The notes beneath the pieces were generated by a model. That model was not told the origin of the DNA. It made no database searches and was given only the letters and a program-made list of their open reading frames with translations. A DNA stretch of 64,000 nt from an uncultured Prevotella sp. (lineage in GTDB: Bacteria > Bacteroidota > Bacteroidia > Bacteroidales > Bacteroidaceae): the NCBI GenBank assembly GCA_934272845.1, contig CAKQSF010000009.1, positions 1 through 64,000 of the forward strand. The letters run 5' to 3'. Shown one piece after another: positions 1 to 7,129 of the stretch (positions within the stretch are counted from its first letter, which is position 1; each line of letters starts with the position of its first letter). The translations under genes were made by a program, and so were the position numbers.

Positions 1-36
1 TACTCATAGTATAGCCTTCCAGGCTAATTTTATCCA
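1..36 (-). repeat. Partial copy of nested-palindrome element
   Basis: Read on the minus strand, these bases match the left end of the element at 41955-42190 (the part containing TAGCCTGGAAGGCTATAC followed by ATGAGTA). The window therefore seems to begin inside a third copy, in reverse orientation. No reading frame here looks coding. Confidence 0.7.
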
Positions 37-84
37 TTGCACATAGTTACCATTACTATACTTTGCACGTAGTCACCATTTAAT

Positions 85-199
85 TATCGCTTCTATATAA
101 CATGTATCATCCCTGCGTTACAGAGAACTTGCGATTGAGTCTGTCTAGTGTTGTTATTTCCTGTTTTGCTCAGGGGAAGGCCACTGTGGTGAACTGAAT
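85..199. repeat. 115-bp direct repeat, copy 1
   Basis: This 115-bp block is repeated almost exactly at 516-630 in the same orientation, with about three mismatches. The pair brackets the nested palindrome at 236-480. It has no convincing reading frame. It could be a relic of a duplicated junction or part of a larger composite repeat. Confidence 0.85.
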
Positions 200-235
200 A
201 TTTACAAGTATGTGTAAATGCTCTGTGATGATAAA

Positions 236-480
236 AGGGAGATTACTTGCAAAGGTATAGATAGAGTTAGCCTGGAAGGCTGTACAGTTAGTAACCGTGG
301 GCGCAGCCTACGGATTAGATGGGTTAAATGAGCATCTGCCTGGAAGGCAGTACATAATTGCAGCGTACTGCCCTCCAGGCAGCAAACAATGTTTGTACCT
401 AAAATCCGTAGGCTACGCCCACGGTTACTAACAGTATTGGCTTCCAGCCAAAGAAAGTCTAACATTCCCATGGCAAGAAA
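236..480. repeat. Nested palindromic repeat element, copy A
   Basis: An outer pair of 30-bp arms (287-316 and 403-432, one mismatch in 30) encloses an inner 18-bp stem (336-353 with 365-382, one mismatch). Edge motifs are GCCTGGAAGGC on the left and GGCTTCCAGCC on the right. A second full copy lies at 41955-42190 and a partial one at 1-36. The transcript of either strand would fold into a long cruciform-like hairpin. No protein is supported. The whole 1-713 gap consists of this element, the flanking direct repeats and AT-rich DNA. Confidence 0.85.
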
Positions 481-515
481 AGGTACATGAATATAAAGGC
501 TTTGGTTAACGTGAC

Positions 516-630
516 TATCGCTTCTATATAACATGTATCATCCCTGCTTTACAGAGAGCTTGCGATTGAGTCTGTCTAGTGTTGTTATTTCCTGTTTTGC
601 TCAGGGGAAGGCCACTGTGGTGAACTGAAT
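516..630. repeat. 115-bp direct repeat, copy 2
   Basis: Second copy of the block at 85-199, 431 bp downstream in the same orientation. Both copies contain the segment GATTGAGTCTGTCTAGTG and end in GTGAACTGAAT. Confidence 0.85.
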
Positions 631-668
631 TGTTACTTATTTTCTTGGGAATACTAAAATAAATTAAC

Positions 669-706
669 GAGAGATTAATGTTAGATTAATGGTGATTAAT
701 GTTTCC
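669..706. repeat. Partial ATTAATC repeat
   Basis: Contains GAGATTAATG, AGATTAATGG and TGATTAATG in close succession, matching one arm of the large inverted repeat at 54125-54262. It abuts the 3' end of folE. Confidence 0.7.
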
Positions 707-713
707 TTCAACT

Positions 714-1337
714 TTACTCTGCCATCTTCACCATATTATAGAACTCGTTGCGCAGTTGGGCGTCTTCCTTGAAGCAACCAGAGAAGTATGATACACACAT
801 ATTACCATTGTTCTTCACTCCGCGCATAGACTTACATAGGTGCTTGCCACGCATCATAATGGCAAAGCCAAGGGCTGTTCCGTCAAGCGCATCAGCCAGC
901 ATATCAACGATTTGCCGAGCAAGACGTTCCTGAAGTTGAAGGCGTGCAGCACAGTAACCAACTACTCTCGCAACCTTAGATATACCAAGTATTCTTCCCT
1001 CAGGACTCGGAATATAAGCAAAGTAATAGTTGCCGAAGAAGGGAAGCATGTGGTGTTCGCACATAGAGTAATACTCTCCAGAGTCGAATATCATTTCAGA
1101 GATATGCGCATCGTTAGAGAATGTTGTAATCTTAGGCTTCTTCTCATCATCGTATCCACGGAAAATCTCCTTATACATACGCATGATGCGGTCTGGCGTT
1201 TTCTGTAGTCCCTCTCTCTCAGGGTCCTCGCCAATGGCGCGGATAATGGTCTTTATGGCGTTACGCAGTTCGTCTTCCGTCACGGAGGACGTTATCTTAC
1301 GTTCAGTATCTTGTGTGTTTGAAGTGACAATTTCCAT
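714..1337 (-). CDS. folE: GTP cyclohydrolase I
   Basis: The 207-residue protein is a full-length GTP cyclohydrolase I, which converts GTP to 7,8-dihydroneopterin triphosphate in the cytoplasm. That product feeds both folate and, through QueD, 7-deazaguanine synthesis. The zinc site is visible as Cys93 and His96 in CEHHMLPF plus Cys168 in HLCKSMRG. The ATG start lies 46 bp inside the end of queE, so the two genes are translationally close and surely one operon with queD. The 3' end runs into an ATTAATC-type repeat. Family assignment is very secure. Confidence 0.97.
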   Translation of the reverse strand: MEIVTSNTQDTERKITSSVTEDELRNAIKTIIRAIGEDPEREGLQKTPDRIMRMYKEIFRGYDDEKKPKITTFSNDAHISEMIFDSGEYYSMCEHHMLPFFGNYYFAYIPSPEGRILGISKVARVVGYCAARLQLQERLARQIVDMLADALDGTALGFAIMMRGKHLCKSMRGVKNNGNMCVSYFSGCFKEDAQLRNEFYNMVKMAE

Positions 1338-1858
1338 TTCGGGTTTTGTAATATGTAGTTTATCGTATCGTTAAGATTCTTCTTATTCTTCTCTGCATCA
1401 CCAGCATCGAGCGGCTGCAGACGGTATTCTTTTGCCTTCATGCTCTCAAATGGCTTCATATCTTGGTACATGAAAAGCACTTTTAGTTCATCAATTCGAC
1501 TGATAACCACTGGTTTATCCTTTGGTGAACACGTTATCCAGTCCACCTCCACACCATCGGCAAGGCGCACCGAACCGTTTGTTTCCATCTGTATAAAGTA
1601 ACCTTGGGAGTGCAGAAGGGTTGTCAGGCGCGCATTGAGTTGCAAGGCGGGCTCGCCTCCTGTTATCACAATGTGGCGTGTGGGATATTGCAACACCTCG
1701 TTGCCAATTTCTTCTTCAGTCATTTCCTTATACGACAGGTGTTGCGTATCACAGAAATCACACTTTAGATTGCATCCGCTAAGTCTCACAAACACGGCTG
1801 GCGTGCCCGTAAAATGTCCCTCACCCTGCAGGGAATAGAATATTTCGTTGACTCTCAT
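1292..1858 (-). CDS. queE: 7-carboxy-7-deazaguanine synthase
   Basis: This 188-residue protein is a QueE-type radical SAM enzyme, which rearranges 6-carboxytetrahydropterin to 7-carboxy-7-deazaguanine on the way to queuosine. It has the family's N-terminal QGEG motif (residues 11-14), the iron-sulfur cysteines Cys29, Cys33 and Cys36 in CNLKCDFC, and a TGGEP motif near residue 65. It is slightly short, as many Bacteroidota QueE proteins are. It lies between queD (18 bp upstream) and folE (46 bp overlap). The later genes queC and queF are not in this window. Confidence 0.95.
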   Translation of the reverse strand: MRVNEIFYSLQGEGHFTGTPAVFVRLSGCNLKCDFCDTQHLSYKEMTEEEIGNEVLQYPTRHIVITGGEPALQLNARLTTLLHSQGYFIQMETNGSVRLADGVEVDWITCSPKDKPVVISRIDELKVLFMYQDMKPFESMKAKEYRLQPLDAGDAEKNKKNLNDTINYILQNPKWKLSLQTHKILNVR

Positions 1859-1876
1859 CTTATGTTATCTTGACAG

Positions 1877-2209
1877 TTAGTCTTCCTCATACGTCGCAGT
1901 ATTGCCTGCACTCTCCTGTACGTCTACACGATAACAGGTTGGTATCTGGTCACATATCCAGCGCGCTATGTTCTCTGCCGTAGGGTTAAAAGGTAAGAGT
2001 TCGTTGAAGTTTCCATGATCCAAGTAGCCGTGAATCTTCTCCTTCACCTTCGTGAAGTCTATCACCATGCCGTCTTGGTTTAATTCCTTTGATTTACAAT
2101 GAATGGTCACAATCCAGTTATGACCGTGCAAGTTCTCGCACTTGCTTTCGTAAGACAGCCTCAACTGATGACAGCCGGCTATCTCCATAGTCTTTGAAAT
2201 ATAATACAT
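1877..2209 (-). CDS. queD: 6-carboxy-5,6,7,8-tetrahydropterin synthase
   Basis: The 110-residue protein belongs to the 6-pyruvoyl-tetrahydropterin synthase/QueD family and would turn dihydroneopterin triphosphate into 6-carboxytetrahydropterin. Zinc ligands His14, His28 and His30 and the catalytic Cys24 are visible in the segment CENLHGHNW and just before it. It is first in the operon queD-queE-folE, behind a well-formed promoter at 2262-2292. The order means that the enzyme making the substrate (FolE) is encoded last. The assignment as QueD rather than a biopterin enzyme follows from the adjacent queE. Confidence 0.94.
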   Translation of the reverse strand: MYYISKTMEIAGCHQLRLSYESKCENLHGHNWIVTIHCKSKELNQDGMVIDFTKVKEKIHGYLDHGNFNELLPFNPTAENIARWICDQIPTCYRVDVQESAGNTATYEED

Positions 2210-2261
2210 TACGTAAAGTTTTTTTGTTAGGGTTGTCTTCTACCTAATTATAAATACGGTG

Positions 2262-2292
2262 CAAAGTTACCTATTTTTTCCCTAATGGCAAA
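2262..2292 (-). promoter_or_regulatory. Promoter of queD-queE-folE
   Basis: On the minus strand a TTTG box (2292-2289) is separated by exactly 19 bp from TAACTTTG (2269-2262). This fits the Bacteroidota primary sigma factor consensus TTTG-N19/21-TAnnTTTG. Transcription should start near 2257, giving a leader of about 45 nt before queD. Confidence 0.75.
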
Positions 2293-2333
2293 AGAATTAT
2301 ATAAAATTCCATCGTTATATGGCAGAAATTTAG

Positions 2334-2341
2334 TAATTTTG
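2334..2341 (+). promoter_or_regulatory. -7 box upstream of the DUF1599 gene
   Basis: TAATTTTG fits the Bacteroidota -7 consensus and lies 38 bp before the start at 2380. No clear TTTG box is found at the expected distance. The promoter would be divergent from that of queD. Confidence 0.5.
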
Positions 2342-2379
2342 CAACCGTAAGACAATTATTTGCAACCAAGAATTACATT

Positions 2380-2928
2380 ATGTCTATAACGAAACAGGAT
2401 ACTAAAGAACAGTTCAAAGAAGCGCTGTCTATGTGCCGCGACATCTTTTCAAAGAAACTCTATGACTACAAACCGTCATGGAGAATGTTAAGGCCTTCTT
2501 CGCTAACGGACCAACTCTTTATCAAGGCCAAACGCATACGCACACTGGAGGTGACGGGAAAATCACTCGTCGGCGAAGGCATCCTGCCTGAATTCATGGC
2601 TCTTATCAACTACGGCATAGTGGGATTGATACAGTTGGAGAAAGGATATGCTGACAAGGTGGACATGAGCAACGATGAAGCCATGGCACTTTATGACGAA
2701 TATGCCAACCAATGCATGGAACTTATGCTTAAGAAAAACCATGACTATGGGGAGGCATGGCGCGACATGCGAGTTAGTTCATACACTGATTTGATATTGA
2801 CGAAACTGGAAAGGATAAAGGAGATTGAGGATAAAAACGGTGTAACAACCGTCAGCGAAGGAATTGGCGCTAACTATATGGACATCATTAACTACGCCAT
2901 CTTCGGAGTAATAAAACTCAACAAATGA
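2380..2928 (+). CDS. DUF1599 family protein with internal duplication
   Basis: This 182-residue protein has no known reaction. It consists of two similar halves: residues about 8-95 and 108-182 each carry a K-x2-DY-x3-WR core followed by SSxTD, a basic KxxRI segment and an INY(A/G)I motif near the end. That matches the DUF1599 family, which is found repeated in Bacteroidota and has been linked by name to nucleotide modification. It overlaps the next gene by 4 bp (ATGA), so the two are cotranslated. The divergent neighbours make pterins and 7-deazaguanine precursors, which may be coincidence. A biochemical role is not inferred. Confidence 0.8.
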   Translation: MSITKQDTKEQFKEALSMCRDIFSKKLYDYKPSWRMLRPSSLTDQLFIKAKRIRTLEVTGKSLVGEGILPEFMALINYGIVGLIQLEKGYADKVDMSNDEAMALYDEYANQCMELMLKKNHDYGEAWRDMRVSSYTDLILTKLERIKEIEDKNGVTTVSEGIGANYMDIINYAIFGVIKLNK

Positions 2929-5030
2929 ATTATCTGAAATATATTGCCGTCAACGTATGCCGCATAATCACTGCTATCGTCTTCATTGTGTCAGGATTTG
3001 TAAAAGCGGTGGACCCGATAGGCACACAATATAAAATACATGACTATGCCGCTGCGGTGGGACTGGCTGATGCTATTCCTGACTGGATGACGTTAGGTGC
3101 ATCAATAATATTGGCTGGTACGGAGTTTGTCCTTGGCATACTACTGCTGTTTGCCATACGCAGACGACTCGCGACAAGGCTCATGCTGGTATTCATAAGC
3201 GTGATGACCATCATTACTGTATGGATATATATTGATGACCCCGTTAGCGACTGCGGATGCTTCGGCGACGCTATTAAACTGACAAACGGTGAAACGCTGC
3301 TGAAGAATATTGTGCTACTGGCAATGGCTTTGCTCTTAGCATGGAGACCTAAGAACATGCCGAGAATGGTGAGTAAAAGTAATCAATGGATTGTTTACCA
3401 CTACACCATTGTTTTCATACTGGCTATTCAAGCATACAGTCTGTACAACCTGCCACCGTTTGATTTTAGACCGTACCACATAGGGGCAGACATTAAAAAG
3501 GGAATGGAGATTCCTGACGATGCTGAGCAACCTGAGTTTGAGACTAAGTTCATAATGGAGAAGAATGGGGAAAGGAAGACTTTCTCGCTTGAAAACTATC
3601 CTGACTCTACGTGGACTCTCATCGATACGGAGACTAAGGTGCTGAAACAGGGATACGTTCCGCCAATACACGACTTCTCAATTATGCTGCTCCCAAAGAA
3701 AGTGGAGGACGAAGAGGAGGAGAATGTGGCGGAGGATATTACAGACATTGTGCTAAACGACACGAGTTACACGTTCCTCCTCGTATCTCCACACCTTGAA
3801 CAAGCAGACGATTCGATGTTTGGTAACATTGACCAAATTTACGAATATGCAAGCGAAAATGGGTATAACTTCTTTTGCCTCACGGCAAGCGGAAGTGAAG
3901 CCATAGACCGATGGACTGACATTACAGGAGCAGAATATCCTTTCTGCAACACGGATGAGACGACGCTGAAGACCATAATACGCAGTAATCCTGGACTGGT
4001 GTTGCTGAAAAACGGAGTGGTGGTAGGCAAATGGAGCCATAACGAATTGCCCGCAGAGCAACTGCTGGAGGGCGGAAGGCTTACACCGAAGTCGCCTATC
4101 CTGCCACAGAAGGACGAAGCAGGAACAAAATTGGCTTACATCTTCTTATGGTTCGTACTGCCACTGGCATTGCTCGTCATGGCAGACAGACTGTGGATGT
4201 GGAGTAAATGGATAAAGAATAAAGAGACAAAACACTCAGATAAATTATTCAAACTGTTTAAACGAAACAAAAAAATGAGAAAGAAAATTGTAGCAGGTAA
4301 CTGGAAGATGAACAAGAACCTGCAGGAGGGCGTTGCTCTCGCTAAGGAACTTACAGAGGTAGTAAAGAACCCTAACTGCGGTGTTATCATCTGCACTCCT
4401 TTCATTCACCTCGCAAGCGTTGCTGACATCGTTAAGGATAGCCCTATCGAACTCGGTGCTGAGAACTGCGCAGACAAGGTAAGCGGTGCTTACACTGGTG
4501 AGGTTTCTGCTGAGATGGTTAAGTCTACTGGTGCACAGTGGGTTATCCTCGGCCACTCTGAGCGTCGTGAGTACTACAAGGAGACTCCTGAAATCCTGAA
4601 GGAGAAGGTACAACTCGCACTCGCTAACGGTCTTAAGGTTCTCTTCTGCATCGGTGAGTCTCTCGAGCAGCGCGAGGCTAACAAGCAGAATGAGGTCGTA
4701 AAGGCTGAACTCGCTGGTTCTGTATTCAACCTTACCGCTGAGGAGTGGAAGAACATCGTTATCGCTTATGAGCCAATCTGGGCTATCGGTACTGGTAAAA
4801 CTGCTACTGCTGAGCAGGCTGAGGAAATCCACGCTTACATCCGTTCTTGCGTGGCTGAGGTTTACGGACAGGAAGTTGCTGACGACACTACTATCCTCTA
4901 TGGCGGTTCTTGCAAGGCAAGCAATGCTCCTGAACTCTTCGCTAAGCCTGACATCGACGGTGGTCTCATCGGTGGTGCTTCACTGAAGGCTGCTGACTTC
5001 AAGGGTATCATTGACGCTTGGAACAAGTAA
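2925..5030 (+). CDS. DoxX/MauE-like membrane protein in frame with TpiA
   Basis: One uninterrupted frame of 701 residues. Residues 1-145 have four hydrophobic segments and a DCGCFGD motif typical of DoxX/MauE-type membrane proteins. Residues about 150-175 form another membrane segment. Residues 180-400 are an exported, acidic domain with thioredoxin-like features, and a last helix near 405-428 is followed by a basic tail. From residue 451 the sequence is a complete triosephosphate isomerase. In related genomes, as I recall, the two parts are separate neighbouring genes. The junction may be a true fusion or simply a lost stop codon before an internal start at 4275. If truly fused, the enzyme would be tethered to the inner face of the membrane. 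Confidence 0.8.
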   Translation: MNYLKYIAVNVCRIITAIVFIVSGFVKAVDPIGTQYKIHDYAAAVGLADAIPDWMTLGASIILAGTEFVLGILLLFAIRRRLATRLMLVFISVMTIITVWIYIDDPVSDCGCFGDAIKLTNGETLLKNIVLLAMALLLAWRPKNMPRMVSKSNQWIVYHYTIVFILAIQAYSLYNLPPFDFRPYHIGADIKKGMEIPDDAEQPEFETKFIMEKNGERKTFSLENYPDSTWTLIDTETKVLKQGYVPPIHDFSIMLLPKKVEDEEEENVAEDITDIVLNDTSYTFLLVSPHLEQADDSMFGNIDQIYEYASENGYNFFCLTASGSEAIDRWTDITGAEYPFCNTDETTLKTIIRSNPGLVLLKNGVVVGKWSHNELPAEQLLEGGRLTPKSPILPQKDEAGTKLAYIFLWFVLPLALLVMADRLWMWSKWIKNKETKHSDKLFKLFKRNKKMRKKIVAGNWKMNKNLQEGVALAKELTEVVKNPNCGVIICTPFIHLASVADIVKDSPIELGAENCADKVSGAYTGEVSAEMVKSTGAQWVILGHSERREYYKETPEILKEKVQLALANGLKVLFCIGESLEQREANKQNEVVKAELAGSVFNLTAEEWKNIVIAYEPIWAIGTGKTATAEQAEEIHAYIRSCVAEVYGQEVADDTTILYGGSCKASNAPELFAKPDIDGGLIGGASLKAADFKGIIDAWNK
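4275..5030 (+). CDS. tpiA: Triosephosphate isomerase (internal start)
   Basis: The last 251 residues of the open frame are a normal-length triosephosphate isomerase, interconverting glyceraldehyde-3-phosphate and dihydroxyacetone phosphate in glycolysis. Numbered from the ATG at 4275, the active site is complete: Asn9 and Lys11 in GNWKMNK, His94 in ILGHSERRE and Glu166 in [11 protein letters not shown]. An A-rich stretch precedes the ATG, as is usual for starts in this genome. Codon use changes sharply at this point to the GGT, CTC, GCT and AAG preferences of highly expressed genes, unlike the upstream membrane part. I therefore think most TpiA is made from this internal start. Confidence 0.9.
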   Translation: MRKKIVAGNWKMNKNLQEGVALAKELTEVVKNPNCGVIICTPFIHLASVADIVKDSPIELGAENCADKVSGAYTGEVSAEMVKSTGAQWVILGHSERREYYKETPEILKEKVQLALANGLKVLFCIGESLEQREANKQNEVVKAELAGSVFNLTAEEWKNIVIAYEPIWAIGTGKTATAEQAEEIHAYIRSCVAEVYGQEVADDTTILYGGSCKASNAPELFAKPDIDGGLIGGASLKAADFKGIIDAWNK

Positions 5031-5054
5031 TAATATACTATTACATATTTATTT

Positions 5055-5113
5055 GCGGGAAATAAAAGCCATGACAGCATAACGGCTCAGGGATTTTATT
5101 TCCCGCGTTTTAT
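5055..5113 (+). terminator. Terminator after tpiA
   Basis: A 13-bp stem (5055-5067 with 5094-5106) encloses a smaller AGCC/GGCT stem and is followed by a T-rich stretch. It ends the unit that began at 2380. Confidence 0.75.
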
Positions 5114-5168
5114 CTATAGATTGACGAAAAATATAGTCACAAAAGGGTCTTATTCTCATATTCTCATT

Positions 5169-5831
5169 ATGAAACGCCTATCATTTTCTATTATCATAGC
5201 ACTCTGTACCGTATCGGTCCATGCACAAAAGTTTCTTGATTCACTGAGAAAAAGTGAACCGGGACAAGGTTCCGTCACTGTGATACAGTCGCAGGAAATA
5301 GACAAACTTGTCAACGGCTCAGAGAAAAAGCCCGTAAACAATGCAACGGGGGAAACTACTACTAGCACACAACAGCATAATAGTGGTGCAACACAACATA
5401 ATAGTGGTACGCAACAGCATAATAATGCTATAACACAGCATGAGCATGAGAAACGGGAAAATACTCATACAGGCTCCACACAACACGAAAACTCCTCTAC
5501 TACCACTACACCTACTACTACTGAGGAACCCGTTATCGACACACGAAAGAAAATTATGCGTAACAGTTACAAAACGCAGGGATACCGCATTCAGGTATTC
5601 TCTGGTGGTAACTCGCGCGCTGACAGACAAAAGGCGGAGACGGCTGGAACGATTATGAAGGCGAACTTCCCGGCTGAACCTATATACGTTCACTTCTATT
5701 CACCATCATGGAAATGCCGTATGGGTAACTATAAATCACTGGAGGAGGCACGAAGACTGTTGGCACAAGTAAAAAAATTAGGCTACAGACAAGCGTGTAT
5801 TGTGAAGGGAACAATATCTGTACAATACTAA
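5169..5831 (+). CDS. SPOR-domain envelope protein with His/Thr-rich linker
   Basis: A 220-residue exported protein. The ATG at 5169 gives a clean signal peptide ending in VSVHAQ; an in-frame start 48 bp upstream would put extra residues before it. Residues about 25-65 are an ordinary mature start. Residues 65-125 are a low-complexity linker of repeated QHNSG, QQHNN and TQH units, rich in His, Thr, Gln and Ser. Residues about 140-215 form a SPOR domain (YRIQVFSGG through GYRQACIV), the fold that binds denuded peptidoglycan at division sites. It lies between tpiA and xth. Its role is probably cell-wall binding; no enzyme domain is present. Confidence 0.85.
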   Translation: MKRLSFSIIIALCTVSVHAQKFLDSLRKSEPGQGSVTVIQSQEIDKLVNGSEKKPVNNATGETTTSTQQHNSGATQHNSGTQQHNNAITQHEHEKRENTHTGSTQHENSSTTTTPTTTEEPVIDTRKKIMRNSYKTQGYRIQVFSGGNSRADRQKAETAGTIMKANFPAEPIYVHFYSPSWKCRMGNYKSLEEARRLLAQVKKLGYRQACIVKGTISVQY

Positions 5832-6008
5832 ATACTTCTCTTCTGAATTAAAAATTAATAATTAATAATGAATAATTATGATTACTTTACATGCTTGTCA
5901 CGTACAGAAATAAAGGCGATAAACCACTAACAACAACACGTAATCATAATTTTTAATTGTTAACTTTTAATTTTTAATTTACATTTATTAATTTTTAATT
6001 TACTGACA
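5832..6008. other. AT-rich gap with inverted repeat
   Basis: This 177-bp gap is extremely AT-rich. AATAATTATGATTAC (5870-5884) is complementary to GTAATCATAATT (5940-5951), so a long weak hairpin can form. Several AATTTTTAATT units follow. No gene or clear promoter is seen. Confidence 0.6.
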
Positions 6009-6797
6009 ATGCTTCTTATTTCATGGAACGTCAATGGGCTTAGAGCCTGCGCTGGCAAAGGATTTGCCGATATTTTCACACAACTGAACGCAGACTTCTT
6101 CTGTCTGCAAGAGACAAAAATGCAAGCAGGACAACTAGATTTGGCTTTCCCAGGATATGAATCATACTGGAACTATGCCGAGAAGAAAGGCTATTCTGGC
6201 ACTGCCATATACACTAAACATACGCCTAAGGCTGTTTTCTATGGCTTAGGAAGCATAAACGGCGACGGTAGTATATCCTACGACAAAGAAAACGAGCACA
6301 ACCACGAGGGACGTGTCATAACTCTTGAATATGAGAAATGCTACGTTATCACGGCATACGTGCCTAACTCACAAGACGGACTGAAACGTCTTGACTACCG
6401 CATGAAGTGGGAAGACGACTTCAGAGCATACATTTCTGCTCTCGACAAGAACAAGCCTGTCATCTTCTGTGGCGACCTTAACGTGGCACATGAGGAGATA
6501 GACCTCAAGAATCCGAAGACTAACAGACGCAACGCTGGATTTACGGACGAGGAGAGAGAGAAGTTCACGCTGTTGCTCAACAGCGGGTTTAAGGACACAT
6601 TCCGCACTCTTCACCCTGACGACCCTACATACTCATGGTGGTCTTACCGCTTCAAGGCAAGGGAGAAAAACGCAGGTTGGCGCATAGACTACTTCGTTGT
6701 CTCTGACCGCATCATGCCTAATGTTACAGAAGCGTCAATACATACCGAAATCTTCGGATCTGACCACTGCCCCGTTGCACTAAAAATAGAATTATAA
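6009..6797 (+). CDS. xth: Exodeoxyribonuclease III (AP endonuclease)
   Basis: The 262-residue protein is a typical ExoIII/ExoA enzyme of base excision repair, cutting DNA at abasic sites and trimming 3' ends. The metal and catalytic motifs are in order: SWNVNGLRA at the start, LQETK near residue 36, CGDLNVAHEEIDL near 155-167, WRIDYFVVSD near 230 and the terminal SDHCPV. It is followed by a tandem repeat array and a strong bidirectional terminator, so it is the end of its transcript. Confidence 0.95.
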   Translation: MLLISWNVNGLRACAGKGFADIFTQLNADFFCLQETKMQAGQLDLAFPGYESYWNYAEKKGYSGTAIYTKHTPKAVFYGLGSINGDGSISYDKENEHNHEGRVITLEYEKCYVITAYVPNSQDGLKRLDYRMKWEDDFRAYISALDKNKPVIFCGDLNVAHEEIDLKNPKTNRRNAGFTDEEREKFTLLLNSGFKDTFRTLHPDDPTYSWWSYRFKAREKNAGWRIDYFVVSDRIMPNVTEASIHTEIFGSDHCPVALKIEL

Positions 6798-6810
6798 AAG
6801 GATATCAGTT

Positions 6811-7055
6811 TCCTTGTGCGAAGGCGTTTCTATGCCTTTCGTTAGGTTACTAAGTCCTTGTGCGAAGGCATTTCTACACCTTTCATTAGGTTACTAAGTC
6901 CTCGTACGAAGGCATTTCTACGCCTTTCATTTGGTTACTAAGTCCTTGTGCGAAGGCGTTTCTATGCCTTTCATTAGGTTACTAAGTCCTTGTGCGAAGG
7001 CGTTTCTATGCCTTTCATTAGATTACTAAGTCCTTGTGCGAAGGCGTTTCTATGC
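6811..7055. repeat. 44-bp tandem repeat array (five and a half units)
   Basis: Units start at 6811, 6855, 6899, 6943, 6987 and 7031 (partial). Each begins TCCTTGTGCGAAGGC and contains GAAGGC...GCCTTT, a small hairpin. Units differ by a few substitutions. The array fills the convergent gap between xth (+) and the PL11 gene (-). No variable spacer exists, so it is not CRISPR. Confidence 0.95.
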
Positions 7056-7074
7056 CTTCGTCCTATAAACATAA

Positions 7075-7123
7075 CGAACCCAAAAGGCTGTTTACGCAAT
7101 GCGTAAACAGCCTTTTGGGTTCG
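7075..7123. terminator. Bidirectional terminator, 24-bp perfect stem
   Basis: Arms 7075-7098 and 7100-7123 are perfect complements around a single central A. The sequence serves both xth on the plus strand and the PL11 gene on the minus strand. It is among the longest perfect stems in the window. Confidence 0.9.
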
Positions 7124-7129
7124 TATTTC

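Noticed and set aside
202..534. A 110-codon minus-strand reading frame
   Set aside because: It runs through the nested palindrome and one direct repeat; the protein sequence is a by-product of repeats.
4245..4832. A 195-codon frame antisense to tpiA
   Set aside because: It is a shadow of biased codon use in tpiA, whose active site is fully recognised on the other strand.
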